64,000 nt of DNA from contig CANTUQ010000070.1 of NCBI GenBank assembly GCA_947683425.1, forward strand, positions 9,255,501 through 9,319,500, read 5' to 3'. The position numbers and the translations under genes are program-made. This document shows, one piece after another, positions 1 to 10,649 of the stretch. Under the pieces are notes generated by a model. It was not told the origin of the DNA. It made no database searches and saw nothing but the letters and a program-made list of their open reading frames with translations. This stretch comes from Excoecaria cochinchinensis (taxonomy: Eukaryota; Streptophyta; Magnoliopsida; Malpighiales; Euphorbiaceae). Position 1 is the first letter of the stretch, and every line of letters starts with the position of its first letter.

Positions 1-774
1 ATATTAGAAAAGCAATATGAATTGCATCCACACAAATGCAAAAAGATAGAAAGAGGATCAAGAAATGGGGAAAGGTGCATTCAATAATTATGTAATGTAG
101 GTAAAGCAGTTTATTGATGGATTAGATTTTATTTTATTTTTTCTTTTGACATGTATGGATTAGATTTATTTTGGTCCCATGGAAAGCGGGAAATTAAAGG
201 ATGATTGGCCACGTTCCTTTGAAGGGCCATTACCATTAATACTGCTAAGAAACAAAACAACGTTATGGGGTTTTGTTCCCTGGCCACACTGATTCCCATT
301 TCAAGACATTAACGGCACGTAACCAAACCTTCTTACCTTTCAGTTCTTTCTTTTTCCTTGAGCTGCCTTACACACACACACACATTTCTATTTCATGATG
401 TCGGCATTTGATTTGTTGCATGTTACATATGTGATTGTTGGGAGTTTGGTTCAATCAAAGATACAGGGGAAAATATATTCTTTTTAAGTTCCTAAATTTT
501 TACTCTCTCCGTTCAATTATATAACGCTTTTATTATTTTTGCTAGAATTAAATAACTCTTAATTACGTATTAAAAAAAAACTCTTAATTAGTCTTAATTT
601 ATGATAAAATTGAATAATTTAATTTATAAATTTAAATTAAATTATTTTTAAACAAGTCAATTTTCATTGAAAAATAAAATTAAATTAAAAAAAAAATTCC
701 ATTTGTATCTATCTATTTTTATCTATATTTATCTATACTATTTATAAAAGTGGGAATGTAAGAAAAAAAATATT
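1..774. other. AT-rich intergenic DNA, no gene seen
   Basis: I see no open reading frame with a recognisable product, no RNA gene and no clear repeat boundary. The stretch from about 480 is very AT-rich. There is a short CA run at 372-384. Confidence 0.6.
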
Positions 775-933
775 TTTAGACAAAAATAACTTTATATATT
801 TTATAGTAATTAACAAAAATAGTATTAGACTAACTTAACACCGTTATTTCATAAAACCTTTTTAGACAAAAATAACCATATATATATATTAAAGTAATTA
901 ACAAAAATAGTGTTGGCTAACTTAAGGCCGTTA
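775..933. repeat. Two tandem copies of a ~72-bp AT-rich unit
   Basis: Copy 1 (775-846) and copy 2 (860-933) share the opening TTTTAGACAAAAATAAC, a middle AGTAATTAACAAAAATAGT and an ending CTAACTTAA plus CCGTTA. They differ mainly in the internal TA run. The pair lies just beyond the 3' side of the minus-strand LINE-like relic, so it could belong to that element. This is a direct observation; the affiliation is inferred. Confidence 0.6.
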
Positions 934-958
934 ACCAAGTACAATAAAATTAGAACTC

Positions 959-1258
959 TTAACCCCAAAGCTCTGCCAGATAGGCACAAACAGGACCCAG
1001 CTTCAGAGAAAAGCCACCCAACCAACAACACAGCACATCACGAAAAACAACCATCTCTAAAAGCCCCGTCCAGATTAACTGCAATCCATCCCTCTGTGAA
1101 GGCGCCAACCAAGAAATTATAGCTTCTCTGTAAGATAAGAAGGAATGAGGAACTCTCTTTAACATCTCCTTAGGCATAGAAGCACTTTGCAACATTTGAG
1201 AAAGTATACTAATTCTCACGTTCCAAGGATTGTGTTTACCATTCAAAACCATTTCCAA
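959..1258 (-). pseudogene. RNase H-like domain relic, probably from a plant LINE
   Basis: A minus-strand open stretch of 99 codons ends with residues reading FRDVLCCWLGGFSLKLG followed by AYLAELWG. This matches the general form of the plant RVT_3/RNase H-like domain (RD..G.WL.GFS...G....AELWG) found at the C-terminus of plant LINE-type proteins and in stand-alone RNase H-like proteins. The expected preceding Asp-rich strand (NxDG) is not intact, and the frame ends right after the AELWG motif, so I call it a fragment. No poly(A) tail or target duplication was resolved. The identification rests on motif recognition only. Confidence 0.45.
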
Positions 1259-1379
1259 CCAAAACCAAAATTACATTCCATTTCTAATATTCTGCTTGAA
1301 TTGAAACCTTCTTCAAAAGAACAAGACGAGTTGCCCTATTGGGGTTGTTTCAAAACAACAGATCAATTGCTCTAATAAA

Positions 1380-2221
1380 AGACCAACTCTAAATAGTAAA
1401 TAGACCAATTCTCTCAAAACTTTTGTCGTCTTTTATTAGACTCCAAACATTTATTTTAGTCTACCTTGTCCTTGACTCCCAATAATAATAATAATATCAC
1501 TTGACACGACATAAATAATTGAGTTCTCACCATTTTTTTTACTTCTCTTATCGTATTTACTAGCTCTAATATTTTATGTTCCGCTTTATTGAATCCAATT
1601 TTGACAAATTAAACAAAATAATAATAATAATATTATTTGTTATAATTTGATTTTTGGAACGAACTCTCTCGTTCTGTATATTATTTGATTGAAACTGCTC
1701 ATCTGTTAGCTATAGCCTCCACCAATTCTCATGCTAAGTTCCCATCCTTGAGATTGTCCCCCAATTTGTATTTAATTTGATTGAAGCTGAAACTCAATAA
1801 AGATCCTCTTTGGCTTGAAAAAAGTCACTCCTTTTTTTCTGATCACGGTTTTGTTATACGCTATCTGGACTAAAATTAATGTCTACAATAAGTAGTAAAT
1901 GTTTAGAAACTCAATAATTTAAACACAGAATAAGAGTCTGGACATTCAATAGGAAAAAAAAAGGTTGAGGAACCCAAATGGCTGTTTGCCAAGAAAATTT
2001 AAGAAAACAATAGGAAAATATACGGAAAACACGAGATATGTACCCAGTGATACACGCATTCAATCTCTGCCAGTTCATTTTTTTTTCCACAGAAAACGTC
2101 TTGTTGAAAGATTTTAAATCAAAATTCAAGAAATTACCTTGCAATGATGATTTCAATCTAATATCTGAAAATGGCAACCCAAATGACCAAGCAACTGCGT
2201 ATAATGCAAAGAAGCAACTTT
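1380..2221. other. Intergenic DNA downstream of the SDG41-like gene
   Basis: No supported gene. This stretch lies 3' of the minus-strand SET gene and probably includes its 3' UTR and polyadenylation region. Runs of ATA occur at about 1480-1496 and 1618-1632. Confidence 0.5.
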
Positions 2222-5152
2222 TCATTTCTCTTCATAATACAAAAGACTCCGAATGCTTGAGGTGGAATTGGGATTTTTGCCATAGCATGAACTGGCTAAT
2301 AGCTTCCCGTAGAGCAAGCAATGGACACCAAGTTGAAAAACATTCATCCTTTCCTCATAGGTAAACTTCTGTGCAGTTCTTTCTTCAGACCAACAATATG
2401 AATCCATATGAGTTCTGACTAAATTAGTCGCAACAACCGATGTGCTGCATAACTCTCCAAGTGAAGTGAAATTGGTGGGATCGTTGAACATTTTTAAGTA
2501 ATGGCAACCCTGAGCTAGCGAACTCCAAACTTTTCTTGATAAACTATTGATACAATCAAGAAACTCGCTTGATATTTTTTTGAAATCTTCAGTTTGAAAT
2601 TTACTAAAAGATGAATTGGCTTCAAATCTATCCATCAATGAGCATTTGTGTTTACCAAATGGAAAAAGCTCTGAGCCAGGGAAGTCGCGCTTCCTGAACA
2701 AATTCCATACTGGGCTTCTAGCTAGAGTGAGTAATGATTCCCCTGCACCTGTAGAGAAATTTGCTAGAGACGCAATCAGTGAGGATTCAAAGCAGAACAG
2801 GTGGTAAGTTCCAGCTGCAAGCAAAAAGGAATATGCTGCGGCCCTCCTGAACATGTCAAAACATTCCAACTGATGTTCAACCACTTCAGAATTGAGAGCC
2901 AGTAAATCACTTCCACGGATTCTGTATGCAGAGGCCAGTGTCATGTATGCATTCAGGGCAAGATGGTGGAAGGGATGCAACCTAACATTCAGCTGTGATT
3001 TTCCTTCAATGGTCTCTGATGACTCATCAAGGAGACCAAGAGTAAGTATCTTCTCAAGCTTCTCACAGCAAGATTCCACATCATCAACAGAGAGATACTT
3101 GGCTATAACTTCCTCTATGTAATTAGTCAGCTTTCTGGCAGTGTCATCCCTACAAAAGCTGTGATCAGAACTTAAGCTTGAAGAGGCCAGATTTGAAGCA
3201 GTAACTTCCTAGAAGTCAAATTTCAAGGTAAGTAATCTAAATTAGACAGGAAGCTGCAATACTTTTCAACATTAATGGTAGATAGTAGTTTTTCTACCAG
3301 AGATTGCACGATAATGAAAAAGGATGCAGACAAGGTGAGCATAAAAGAGAGAGAGAGAGGGGAAAAAAAAAGTTCAAAGACCAGAGGGGTAAAGGAATTA
3401 TCTAACTGTAGGGTTAGGTCACTGAAAAAATCAAATTATTTTAGCCAAAGGTTTGAAATTCTGTACAACTTGACTCATGCACTGAATTATCTATGAGATT
3501 TGTTTCTAATACTGATTTCCTTCTAATGCCATGACAATGACATTGCAAAGAAGTATGGATCTTACCTGCAAAATATGATCTACATAAGATGAAGGCAAGG
3601 CACTACACCGTGCACAGCAACAAGTAAAACAATATTTTGACCACAACTCTGACTGCCTTATTGCCTGCAAAAAATATTGGTTCACAGAGCGATACATGTG
3701 AGAAGCAATCTGTTTTAGTTCAAGAAAATCAAATCCTGAAACCTCAACTTTTTGTGTTTGCGTTAGCAAATAGTTTACTTATACAACAACAGTAACCAGA
3801 CCAAGTGGTGAAATATACAGAATAAATTACAAAACCTATCTTCCCTCCTGTGGCAATAAGGCAACTCTCAATTTTACCATCAAACCTACCATCAATGCAA
3901 AAGCAATCTAGAACTCTAATTGGATCAAAGGAAATAGGAAATAGTAGTAGAAATATGGCATTTTTTACTCAGGCTATAAATATGCACAATGCTTAGATTC
4001 TTTAAGCCCAGATAATCACAGTTGCAAGCTTGGCTTACAGGTTGAAGTGAGGGGAAGATTATAAGAAAAGAGAGTTACCTTCTCACCTTAGGTTGCAACA
4101 AATCTGTATATGCCACAGTTACTTCCTCATTTCTTTCGATCCTCTTAATGCTCCTCACTATTATTCTCGGCCCATATTCACCACGCCCTGCGTAATTAAA
4201 TCAAGCAAATGACACAATCAAAAGAAAAAGAAAGGCGATCTAAACTATCAATTACGATAATTAAAACAAATGCAAATAAAAAGAAAATACACTAACGATA
4301 AGTATAAACCTTTTGAGAGATGAGGATTGTTATATAAGCTCTTCTCTTCCTGCAATCAGTAAATAATAATCTCTAAGCTCATGTTTTATCAAATAAAGAT
4401 AAATAAAACTAAAATCACAATTCAGTTATGAAGTAAGATGGCTTTACATTGCTGCCAGCGGGGAAAATTCGCAGCCGGGAATCCACCGCAAATGACGCCT
4501 GTGCACCCGGCGTAGAAACTAAGAACCGGTAACAAGCATTAGCAGAGCAACTATGATTAATCCAAGAGAAAGCAGTATCATAAAGAGCAATTCCAAGAGC
4601 GCGTCCTTCATTATCCTGCACCTCCACGGCGTTAGTTATAATCAAGCAGAGCGCCGCCTCCATTTCCTCCAACAACGCATAATCATTTTCATTTTCATTC
4701 TCATATCTCAGTCTCCTGGCGGAGGCCATCGCCCTCGCTCCATCTCGAACTGGACCGAAGATCTCATTATCGGAGATCAATTTATCGCGGTTGGTGAGGA
4801 ATCCGGAAATCCTGCCGTGGCGGTGAGAGATAGAGGGAAGAGAGTGGAGGAGGCGGAGGGCGGCGCGGATATCGGAGGGCGGAGGAGAGGTAGAGGAGAG
4901 GAAGAGCTGGAATTCGGCGGAGGAGAAGTGGAGAGGAGAGTCGGAGGAGGAGCAGAGAGAGGAACAGTAGAGGAGAGTTGGAGAAGAGGAAGAGTAGGGA
5001 ACTATGGGAGGGAAAGGAGAATTAGGAAGAGGAGAGAAGCAAGAAGAACAGTGAGAGTGAAGAAAGGACTGATGCAGAGCGTAAGAGAGAGGTAAGAGTG
5101 GCGGGGTTATGTCCTCACCCATACCTGTATCTTCACTAGCTCTCGTCTCCAT
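2222..5152 (-). CDS. SDG41: SET-domain protein with C-terminal helical repeats, SDG41/SMYD-like (possible frameshift)
   Basis: Five exons fit GT/AG rules: 5152-4448, 4349-4310, 4187-4087, 3664-3566 and 3205-2222. Together they encode about 642 residues. Exon 1 ends the first SET half with WINHSCSANACYRF (the NHS motif that binds S-adenosylmethionine). Exon 3 carries EEVTVAYTDLLQP, the closing SET motif with its conserved Tyr. Exon 4 gives the cysteine cluster CFTCCCARC, like the post-SET zinc site of SMYD-type enzymes. The long last exon is helix-rich, as in the TPR-like tail of this family. SET proteins methylate lysines, but whether SDG41 is an active enzyme is not established. Exon 5 is odd: the best-looking acceptor (exon from 3209) is out of frame, and the frame works only with an acceptor four bases further in. 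A single extra A near 3179 would explain this (see findings). The start is the first ATG of exon 1 (METRASEDTG). Recognition of the family is firm; splice details are inferred. Confidence 0.82.
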
Positions 5153-5236
5153 CTCCTGAATTGAAGACGGTAACGCTGAATTTGTTAGCCAACTGTGAAT
5201 GGGTGGGTAGTGTGTCTAAGTTTCTGAATCGTTCGT

Positions 5237-5244
5237 CCGTAAAC
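5237..5244. repeat. 8-bp target site duplication, left copy (CCGTAAAC)
   Basis: CCGTAAAC directly precedes the left terminal inverted repeat. The same eight bases follow the right terminus at 5896-5903. Confidence 0.85.
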
Positions 5245-5895
5245 CATTGTTATTAAAACAGCACCGGATAAAGAAACGGTAAGGCTGAAGGTTCGTGATT
5301 TGACCGAATTTAATCGATTTTTTTTAAAAAAATATTATTAATTAATATAATTTTTATAAATATTATTACTCAAATAAAAAAAATTAATCAAAATATTTAA
5401 CATATATTTCAAATATATTAGTAATAATAATTTTTTACCTTTTATTTTTTTAAAATTATTACTTGATTAGATATTTTCTGTTAAAATATTTTATTTTATG
5501 AATTTTAATTTAAAAATTAAATAATTTAATAACTGTAGGTGAAATTAAAAAAAAAAATAAAAAATTATCTTTAAATTCACAAATTTTAATAATTTATTCA
5601 ATTTTTATTCTATTATATTTTATTAAATTATTAAATCATTATATTGTTTTCATTAAATTCAAATACGAATAAATAGTAAAAAAATCAATTATTTGTTAAA
5701 TAAAATTTATTAGATTATTTATTTTTTATTTTTATGAAAAAATACTTATTTTATTAATTATTTTAAACTAGACCCGATTTTGGCCGGTTCAATCCAGTTC
5801 TTCCCGATTTTTTTCCAATCAGGTTTTATGCAGTTGAACCAACCGGTTAGGCAACCGGTTGAACCGATCGGTCCGATCCGATTTTAATAACCATG
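5245..5895. mobile_element. 651-bp MITE with terminal inverted repeats and 8-bp TSD (hAT- or MULE-like)
   Basis: The left end CATTGTTATTAAAA pairs with the right end TTTTAATAACCATG as an inverted repeat. Similarity continues inward through CCGG/CGG-containing sequence. The interior is almost pure A/T with no reading frame. An 8-bp direct duplication CCGTAAAC flanks it (5237-5244 and 5896-5903). Eight bases is the hAT signature, and Mutator-like elements usually make 9. The right part is rich in CCGGTT/AACCGG words. It lies about 90 bp upstream of the SDG41-like start codon, so it may sit in or next to that promoter. Confidence 0.82.
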
Positions 5896-5903
5896 CCGTA
5901 AAC
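5896..5903. repeat. 8-bp target site duplication, right copy (CCGTAAAC)
   Basis: Direct repeat of 5237-5244, immediately after the right terminus of the MITE. Confidence 0.85.
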
Positions 5904-6235
5904 CACTAGTCTTCAAATGTGCAAGTGCATTTTTCTTCCTCTTCTCCAAATTAGTATCCTTTATGTAATCGTGATATTGTTTCTGTTACATTTTGTTTGG
6001 ATTAGGTAAAAGTAAGTGTAATTAACCTTACCTTCTCTTGTTTGGTTGTTAAAATGGCAAAAATGAGGGAAGAAATGTGAAGGAAATAAGATTTTTCAAC
6101 TCTCTTGTTATCTCAATTTCATTTTTCTCTAATTTGTAAAGAAACGAAGATAATTGAGAGGAAAAAGATTATAACTGTGTGAAATGATCAAAATAGTCTA
6201 TTCTATAAATACAATTTTTTTGTCTTCAATTTGGG

Positions 6236-6361
6236 CAGATCATCTCTCCCTCTCCTGCCCTCTGTTCTTCTTTCCCGTCCATCCTTCTTCTCTCCTGCCA
6301 TCTGTTCTTCTCTCCTGCTCATCTTCTTCTCTCCTGCCATCCATTCATCTCTCTTTGCCAT
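6236..6361 (+). repeat. Imperfect pyrimidine-rich tandem repeat
   Basis: About five loose copies of a unit built around TTCTTCTCTCCTGCCAT(C). The strand is almost free of purines. It lies upstream of the Harbinger-like transposase relic and may be part of that element's leader. The open frames across it are low-complexity and not called. Confidence 0.6.
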
Positions 6362-7147
6362 TTGGTATGTATATCTCTTTGTTTTTTATTTTCTCTGTCT
6401 GCAATTTCCTTTTTTTAATTGGTGTTTTTTTTTCTTGGAATAAATTGATCTTCCAGCTGTATCGCCACTCATCTCCTTGCCGACGTCCATCATTGATTGC
6501 CCATTCCGGTTAGTCATTTTAAAATTCTTATCTATTATTTAGTTACTATCTGCTAAATAAGATGAAGCATTAGTATAGCAAACTGTAATTAACAATGATT
6601 GAATTATACATTTTGTGTTTTTTTTTTATTAACATTCAATAGCAAATCAAAGCTCGCAGGATATTTTGTGACTTGTTATTAGGATAATTGTGACTTATAA
6701 TAGACCATCTCTGTTTAATTACATAACATAAAATTAAATCAAATTACATCTTAATAATTGTTTGTTTAAGGTTGCAAGCTAATGAATTCCAACAAAAATT
6801 GAAACCTTTTATGAATCTTTATTTATGTGGCTAAGAGTTGGAAAATTCTTTCAATTCCAATGCTTGCTTATACATTAATTTCTAGTTTATCAAATCTAGA
6901 ATAGATTAAACTATTTATAACTTAAAAAATCATTTCTCATACAAGTATTGCATAATGCAAAAATCAATTCATTGTATGCAGTGTTATTCTCACTTTCTTT
7001 TTAATGCTTGACATTTTAATGAAAGCTATTCTTATTTTGGAAATCTATGTGATTTTCTTAGTTTTTTCAGTAGCAATTTATCGATGTGCAGTAAATTGTG
7101 TAGGTGAATATTATATTGTTATATGTGATATAAAGGTGAATAACATA

Positions 7148-8543
7148 GATAATTTGGCTTTTCAATCCTTTCAAGAAGATGAGTTTGATGATGAATTGAA
7201 AGAATGGGATAGAACAAGAAAACTAGCAGTTGTTCAACTAGTTTGTCATAGTGCACATTATTTTTACCTTCGTCCAAATTGTATTCCCCGATCCATTACA
7301 GAGAAAAACTCAATAGCTCAAAACAGAGAAAAAGTGCGAAAAGAAATATTACATCATTCGAGAAATAATGATGTAGATTGTTATAATTTGCTTTGTATGA
7401 AACCAGAAACATTTTATTTTTATGTGATAAATTTCGAAATAGAGGTAGACTGAAAGACAGTGTACATGCATCTGTTGAGGAGAAAATTATCACATTTTTA
7501 CTATCATTGCCCATAATTTCAAACTACGAACTATGTCATGTTTTTTTCGTCGTTCTATCGAAACTATTTTTAAACATTTTTATTCGGTATTATGTGCTGT
7601 GATATCACTTGAAGATGAATATCTAAAACAACCTGATGGTTTTGAGGTCCCTTTTCAGATTTGCCACAATAACAGATGGTTCCCATATTTCAAGGTAACT
7701 AAAATGTCTAATGAATATAATAATGCAATTATTATTCTTAAATGTTAATAATGACATTGATACAGGATTGTATCAGTGCACTTGATGGAACTCATATTCG
7801 AGTTAAGGTTTCACATGCAGATGCACCAAGATTTCGTGGTAAAAAGGATTACCCAACACAAAATGTCCTTGCTGCATGTTCATTTGATTTAAAATTTACA
7901 TACATTTTGGCTGGATGGGAAGGATCAGCTTCTGATTCTAGAATTATTAAAAATGCTTTAACTAGGGAAGACAATTTAAAAATTCCAGCAGGTAACATTT
8001 GGATTTTAGCTTCTTAGTTTTTTATTTGATAGGAATATTATACTAAAAGCATCTTGTTGAATTTTAGGAAAGCATTACCTTGTTGATGCAGGATTATGCT
8101 TAGGAGCTGTCTCATTGGTCCTTATAGAGGCGTGTGATATCACTTAAAAGAATACTCGTCTCAAGGCCTTGAAAATGCAAAAGAACTTTTTAATTTGCGA
8201 CACGCTGCATTGCGTAATACAATTGAAAGGGCACTTGGAGTTTTAAAGAAGCGATTTCCAATTATTGGAAGTTCAAATGAAAAAACTTATTCATTTGAAG
8301 TCTAATGTGAAATTTTTCTAGCATGTGCAATCTTACATAATTTTTTAATGGGAATGGATCCCGATGATCAATTGATTAATGAAGTAGATGTCGAACTATT
8401 AAATAGAGAGGAAGTGAATGCACGCATTGGAGATAATGAGGATGCTACGCATTGGAGATAATGAGGATGCTATATTAGGTGCTGAATTAAGGGATAACAT
8501 TGCTGCTGCAATGTGGTTTGATTATGTTTCAAATAAGAGATGA
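7148..8543 (+). pseudogene. Broken PIF/Harbinger DDE transposase (ALP1-like)
   Basis: Recognisable blocks occur in order. First is an N-terminal block with LCMKPETFYFYV (about 7390-7425). Then comes CISALDGTHIRVKV, with the first catalytic Asp (about 7765-7805). YPTQNVLAACSFDLKFTY and GWEGSASDSRI follow, with the second Asp (7850-7945), and then LRHAALRNTIERALGVLKKRFP, with the Glu (about 8195-8260). This is the DDE_Tnp_4 layout. The protein is no longer made: there are frame changes near 7440 and 8120, an in-frame stop after YSFEV near 8305, and a 25-bp direct duplication of ATTGGAGATAATGAGGATGC at 8427-8475. A probable intron lies between about 7694 and 7764. The function is cut-and-paste transposition in the nucleus, now lost. 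Confidence 0.8.
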
Positions 8544-8854
8544 TTAATTATACTTTGTATGTTTCAATTGTTTTCCATTTATGGTTTGTAATATTTAGAA
8601 TCTTATTGAAATTTTCTTCAATATATGTTACATTGTTTGATACTTGATTGAGTGGATATTTGATTGCCAATGATGTACTTGTTTGAATTTTAATAAGAAC
8701 CTAATGGGCTTGGTTTATGTTCATGCTATTTTTTCATTAAAAAAAACTATACAGATGGCAAGTGAGACAATAAAAGAGGGTGGCAAAACTATACAGATGG
8801 AGCTCGCGACAGAATGCGGCTCTTCTCTTTCTCTCTTCTTTTCTCTTCTTGGTG

Positions 8855-9030
8855 ACCGACTCGTGATCTTCTTCATGAGTCATGCTCTGGTGTTCTAGTC
8901 TCGCTTGGCTTCACGAGTCGTGCATTTCTTGCACATCATCACGATTCGTGCAGCGCTTCACGACTCATGCATTTCTTGCACCTCTTCACGACTCATGCAG
9001 CGCTTCACGAGTCTGGCTCTTTACGAGTCT
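8855..9030 (+). repeat. Irregular tandem repeat of CACGAxTCxTGC words
   Basis: The words TCACGAGTCGTGC, TCACGATTCGTGC and TCACGACTCATGC recur 6-8 times, joined by CAGCGCT and ATTTCTTGCAC linkers. Several words are close to their own reverse complement. One word, CACGAGTCGTG (8912-8922), recurs in solo LTR X at 21126-21136. Confidence 0.7.
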
Positions 9031-9204
9031 GACACCTAAACATAGAAGGGTATAAATGTCAAAATAATACAAACTGTTAGGAAGAAAATTAAATTTACTC
9101 TATATTTGTTTTAAGTTTCCAAACAACGGAAAAGAAAATCAAAGGAAATATAATTTACATTACTCTCATTAAAGTAAATTCAATCTATCTCCAACCAAAT
9201 AAAG

Positions 9205-9446
9205 CATAAGAGAATCTCAGGTTCTTTAACTTACTGAAAAGATTAGGTACAGCTGTAAATAGCTAATAAACAGCTAGTATTCTTTTTTTGGCTGATTGTT
9301 AGGCTAATTATAATCTTTCCTAATTTATTTATTCAGTTACTGATTTATAGGGACTAGCTTGTTACCTAAAATAGGAAATTGACATTGTATTTATATGTGT
9401 ATTCAGTTATGTAATAGTAAGAGAAAAAATTCTAGTTTTCTGTTCA
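9205..9446 (+). repeat. Copia left LTR
   Basis: It aligns base for base over most of its length with 13964-14203. The shared landmarks are TTCTTTAACTTACTGAAAAG, TTGGCTGATTGTTAGGC and the end TTTTCTGTTCA. Its terminal TG is not preserved. Confidence 0.88.
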
Positions 9447-9457
9447 TGGTATCAGAG
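9447..9457 (+). other. Primer-binding site (initiator Met tRNA type)
   Basis: TGGTATCAGAG immediately follows the left LTR. This is the usual plant copia primer site, complementary to the 3' end of initiator methionine tRNA. Confidence 0.88.
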
Positions 9458-9560
9458 TCTCTCTACGGCCTTTTCAAACCCTAAATTTTTTTTTGGGTGT
9501 TAGTTGCCGAGCTCCTCTCAATTCGTCTCCAATCAATTTTTTTTCCCTCTCTGTCTCATT

Positions 9561-10600
9561 ATGACGGATTTATCCGGGAGCCAACCTGCTACTAGTAGTA
9601 CCAATACTGATGTTAACTAATCTGAGACACCAAATGAGTCAAAAGGAGAACTGCAAAACATTCAATCTTTCTACAGGCTCAATGGCCGGAATTATCTTCA
9701 ATGGTCTCAGATTGTTAAGACCTTCCTCAAAGGAAAGGGAAAATTGAACCATCTTATGGGAACTGGACCTGCTGTTGAAGATGCCACATTCGCAAAATGG
9801 GACAAAAAAGATTCCATGATCATGTCATGGTTGTGGAACTCTATGACACCTGAAGTAAGCCGAACCTGTATGTTCCTAACAACTACTAGAGAAGTTTGGG
9901 AAACTGTTCATCAGACCTATTAAAAAATGCAAGATGCTGCGTTGACTTATGAGATCTGAACCAAAATCAATACCACAAAGCAAGGAAACCTTTCTGTCAC
10001 TGAGTACTATAGCACTATGAAAGGCTTATGGCTTGAATTGGATTATTATCAAAACTTTAAGATGAAGTGTGGAGAAGATGCTGCCATGTTGCAGAAATTT
10101 GTGGAAAGAGAGAGAATCTTTGAATTTCTTGTAGGCCTCAATATGGATTTTGATCAAGTTCGAGTTCAGGTCCTCGGGAAAGAAATCCTCCCATCTCTTG
10201 AGGGTGTTTTCTCTATAATACGGGCTGAGGAGAGTCGTCGAGGAGTGATGCTTGACAATCCAATAAATGAGGGATCAACCATGAATTCTATAAAGGATGG
10301 ACATACTGCCGAGGCTAATAAAAATGAAAGGCAATCCAATCGAGAAGGGGTCTGGTGCACTTATTGCAAGAATGCACGTCACACCAAGGATACTTGCTGG
10401 AAGCTCCATTGAAAGCCTCCAAATATTGGAGGAAAGGGAGGTAATCGTGGAGGACAGTTCCGAGGACAAGCCCACATGACAAATGCTGTGGATGTTCTTA
10501 ATGAAAGGCCAAATCAAGATGGATTTGAAACTCTTAAGGAAGAGATAGAAAAGCTGAAATCCATGTTGAGAATAGTTGGGACGCCTGGAAGCTCTTGTTC
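9561..10600 (+). pseudogene. Copia gag region (broken)
   Basis: It starts ATGACGGATTTATCC and is interrupted early by TAA after NTDV, then by further stops (for example after the HQTY block near 9920, near 9958 and near 10411). Recognisable features are the UBN2-like block with RLNGRNYLQW and LKGKGKLNHLMG, the segment SVTEYYSTMKGLW, and a zinc-knuckle-like CTYCKNARHTKDTC at about 10356-10398 followed by a Gly/Arg-rich stretch. It would form the virus-like particle of the retrotransposon. A sense codon can be supposed at each stop, but the copy is clearly dead. Confidence 0.8.
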
Positions 10601-10649
10601 TTTGACTCAATCATGTAAGTTTTCTAATTCTTATCCCCTTAGTGCCTCT

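Larger units (their letters stand above)
5993..9207 (+). mobile_element. Decayed PIF/Harbinger-type DNA transposon
   Basis: The extent is inferred from weak inverted ends: TTTGTTTGGATTAGG near 5993 against the reverse complement of the sequence ending near 9207 (CTTTATTTGGTTGGAG). The element carries a broken DDE transposase (7148-8543). I could not establish the 3-bp TSD typical of the superfamily. The right end touches the left LTR of the copia element, so that boundary is uncertain. A pyrimidine-rich imperfect repeat (6236-6361) precedes the coding part and a CACGA-word repeat (8855-9030) follows it. Confidence 0.55.

Noticed and set aside
4553..5095. 180-codon plus-strand frame with Arg/Gly-rich protein
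   Set aside because: It is the antisense shadow of SDG41 exon 1.
9205..9210. A clean TG start and 5-bp TSD for the copia element
   Set aside because: The left LTR starts CA where TG is expected, and the 5-mers TAAAG and GTTTC flanking the LTRs do not match. The left edge is mutated or rearranged.
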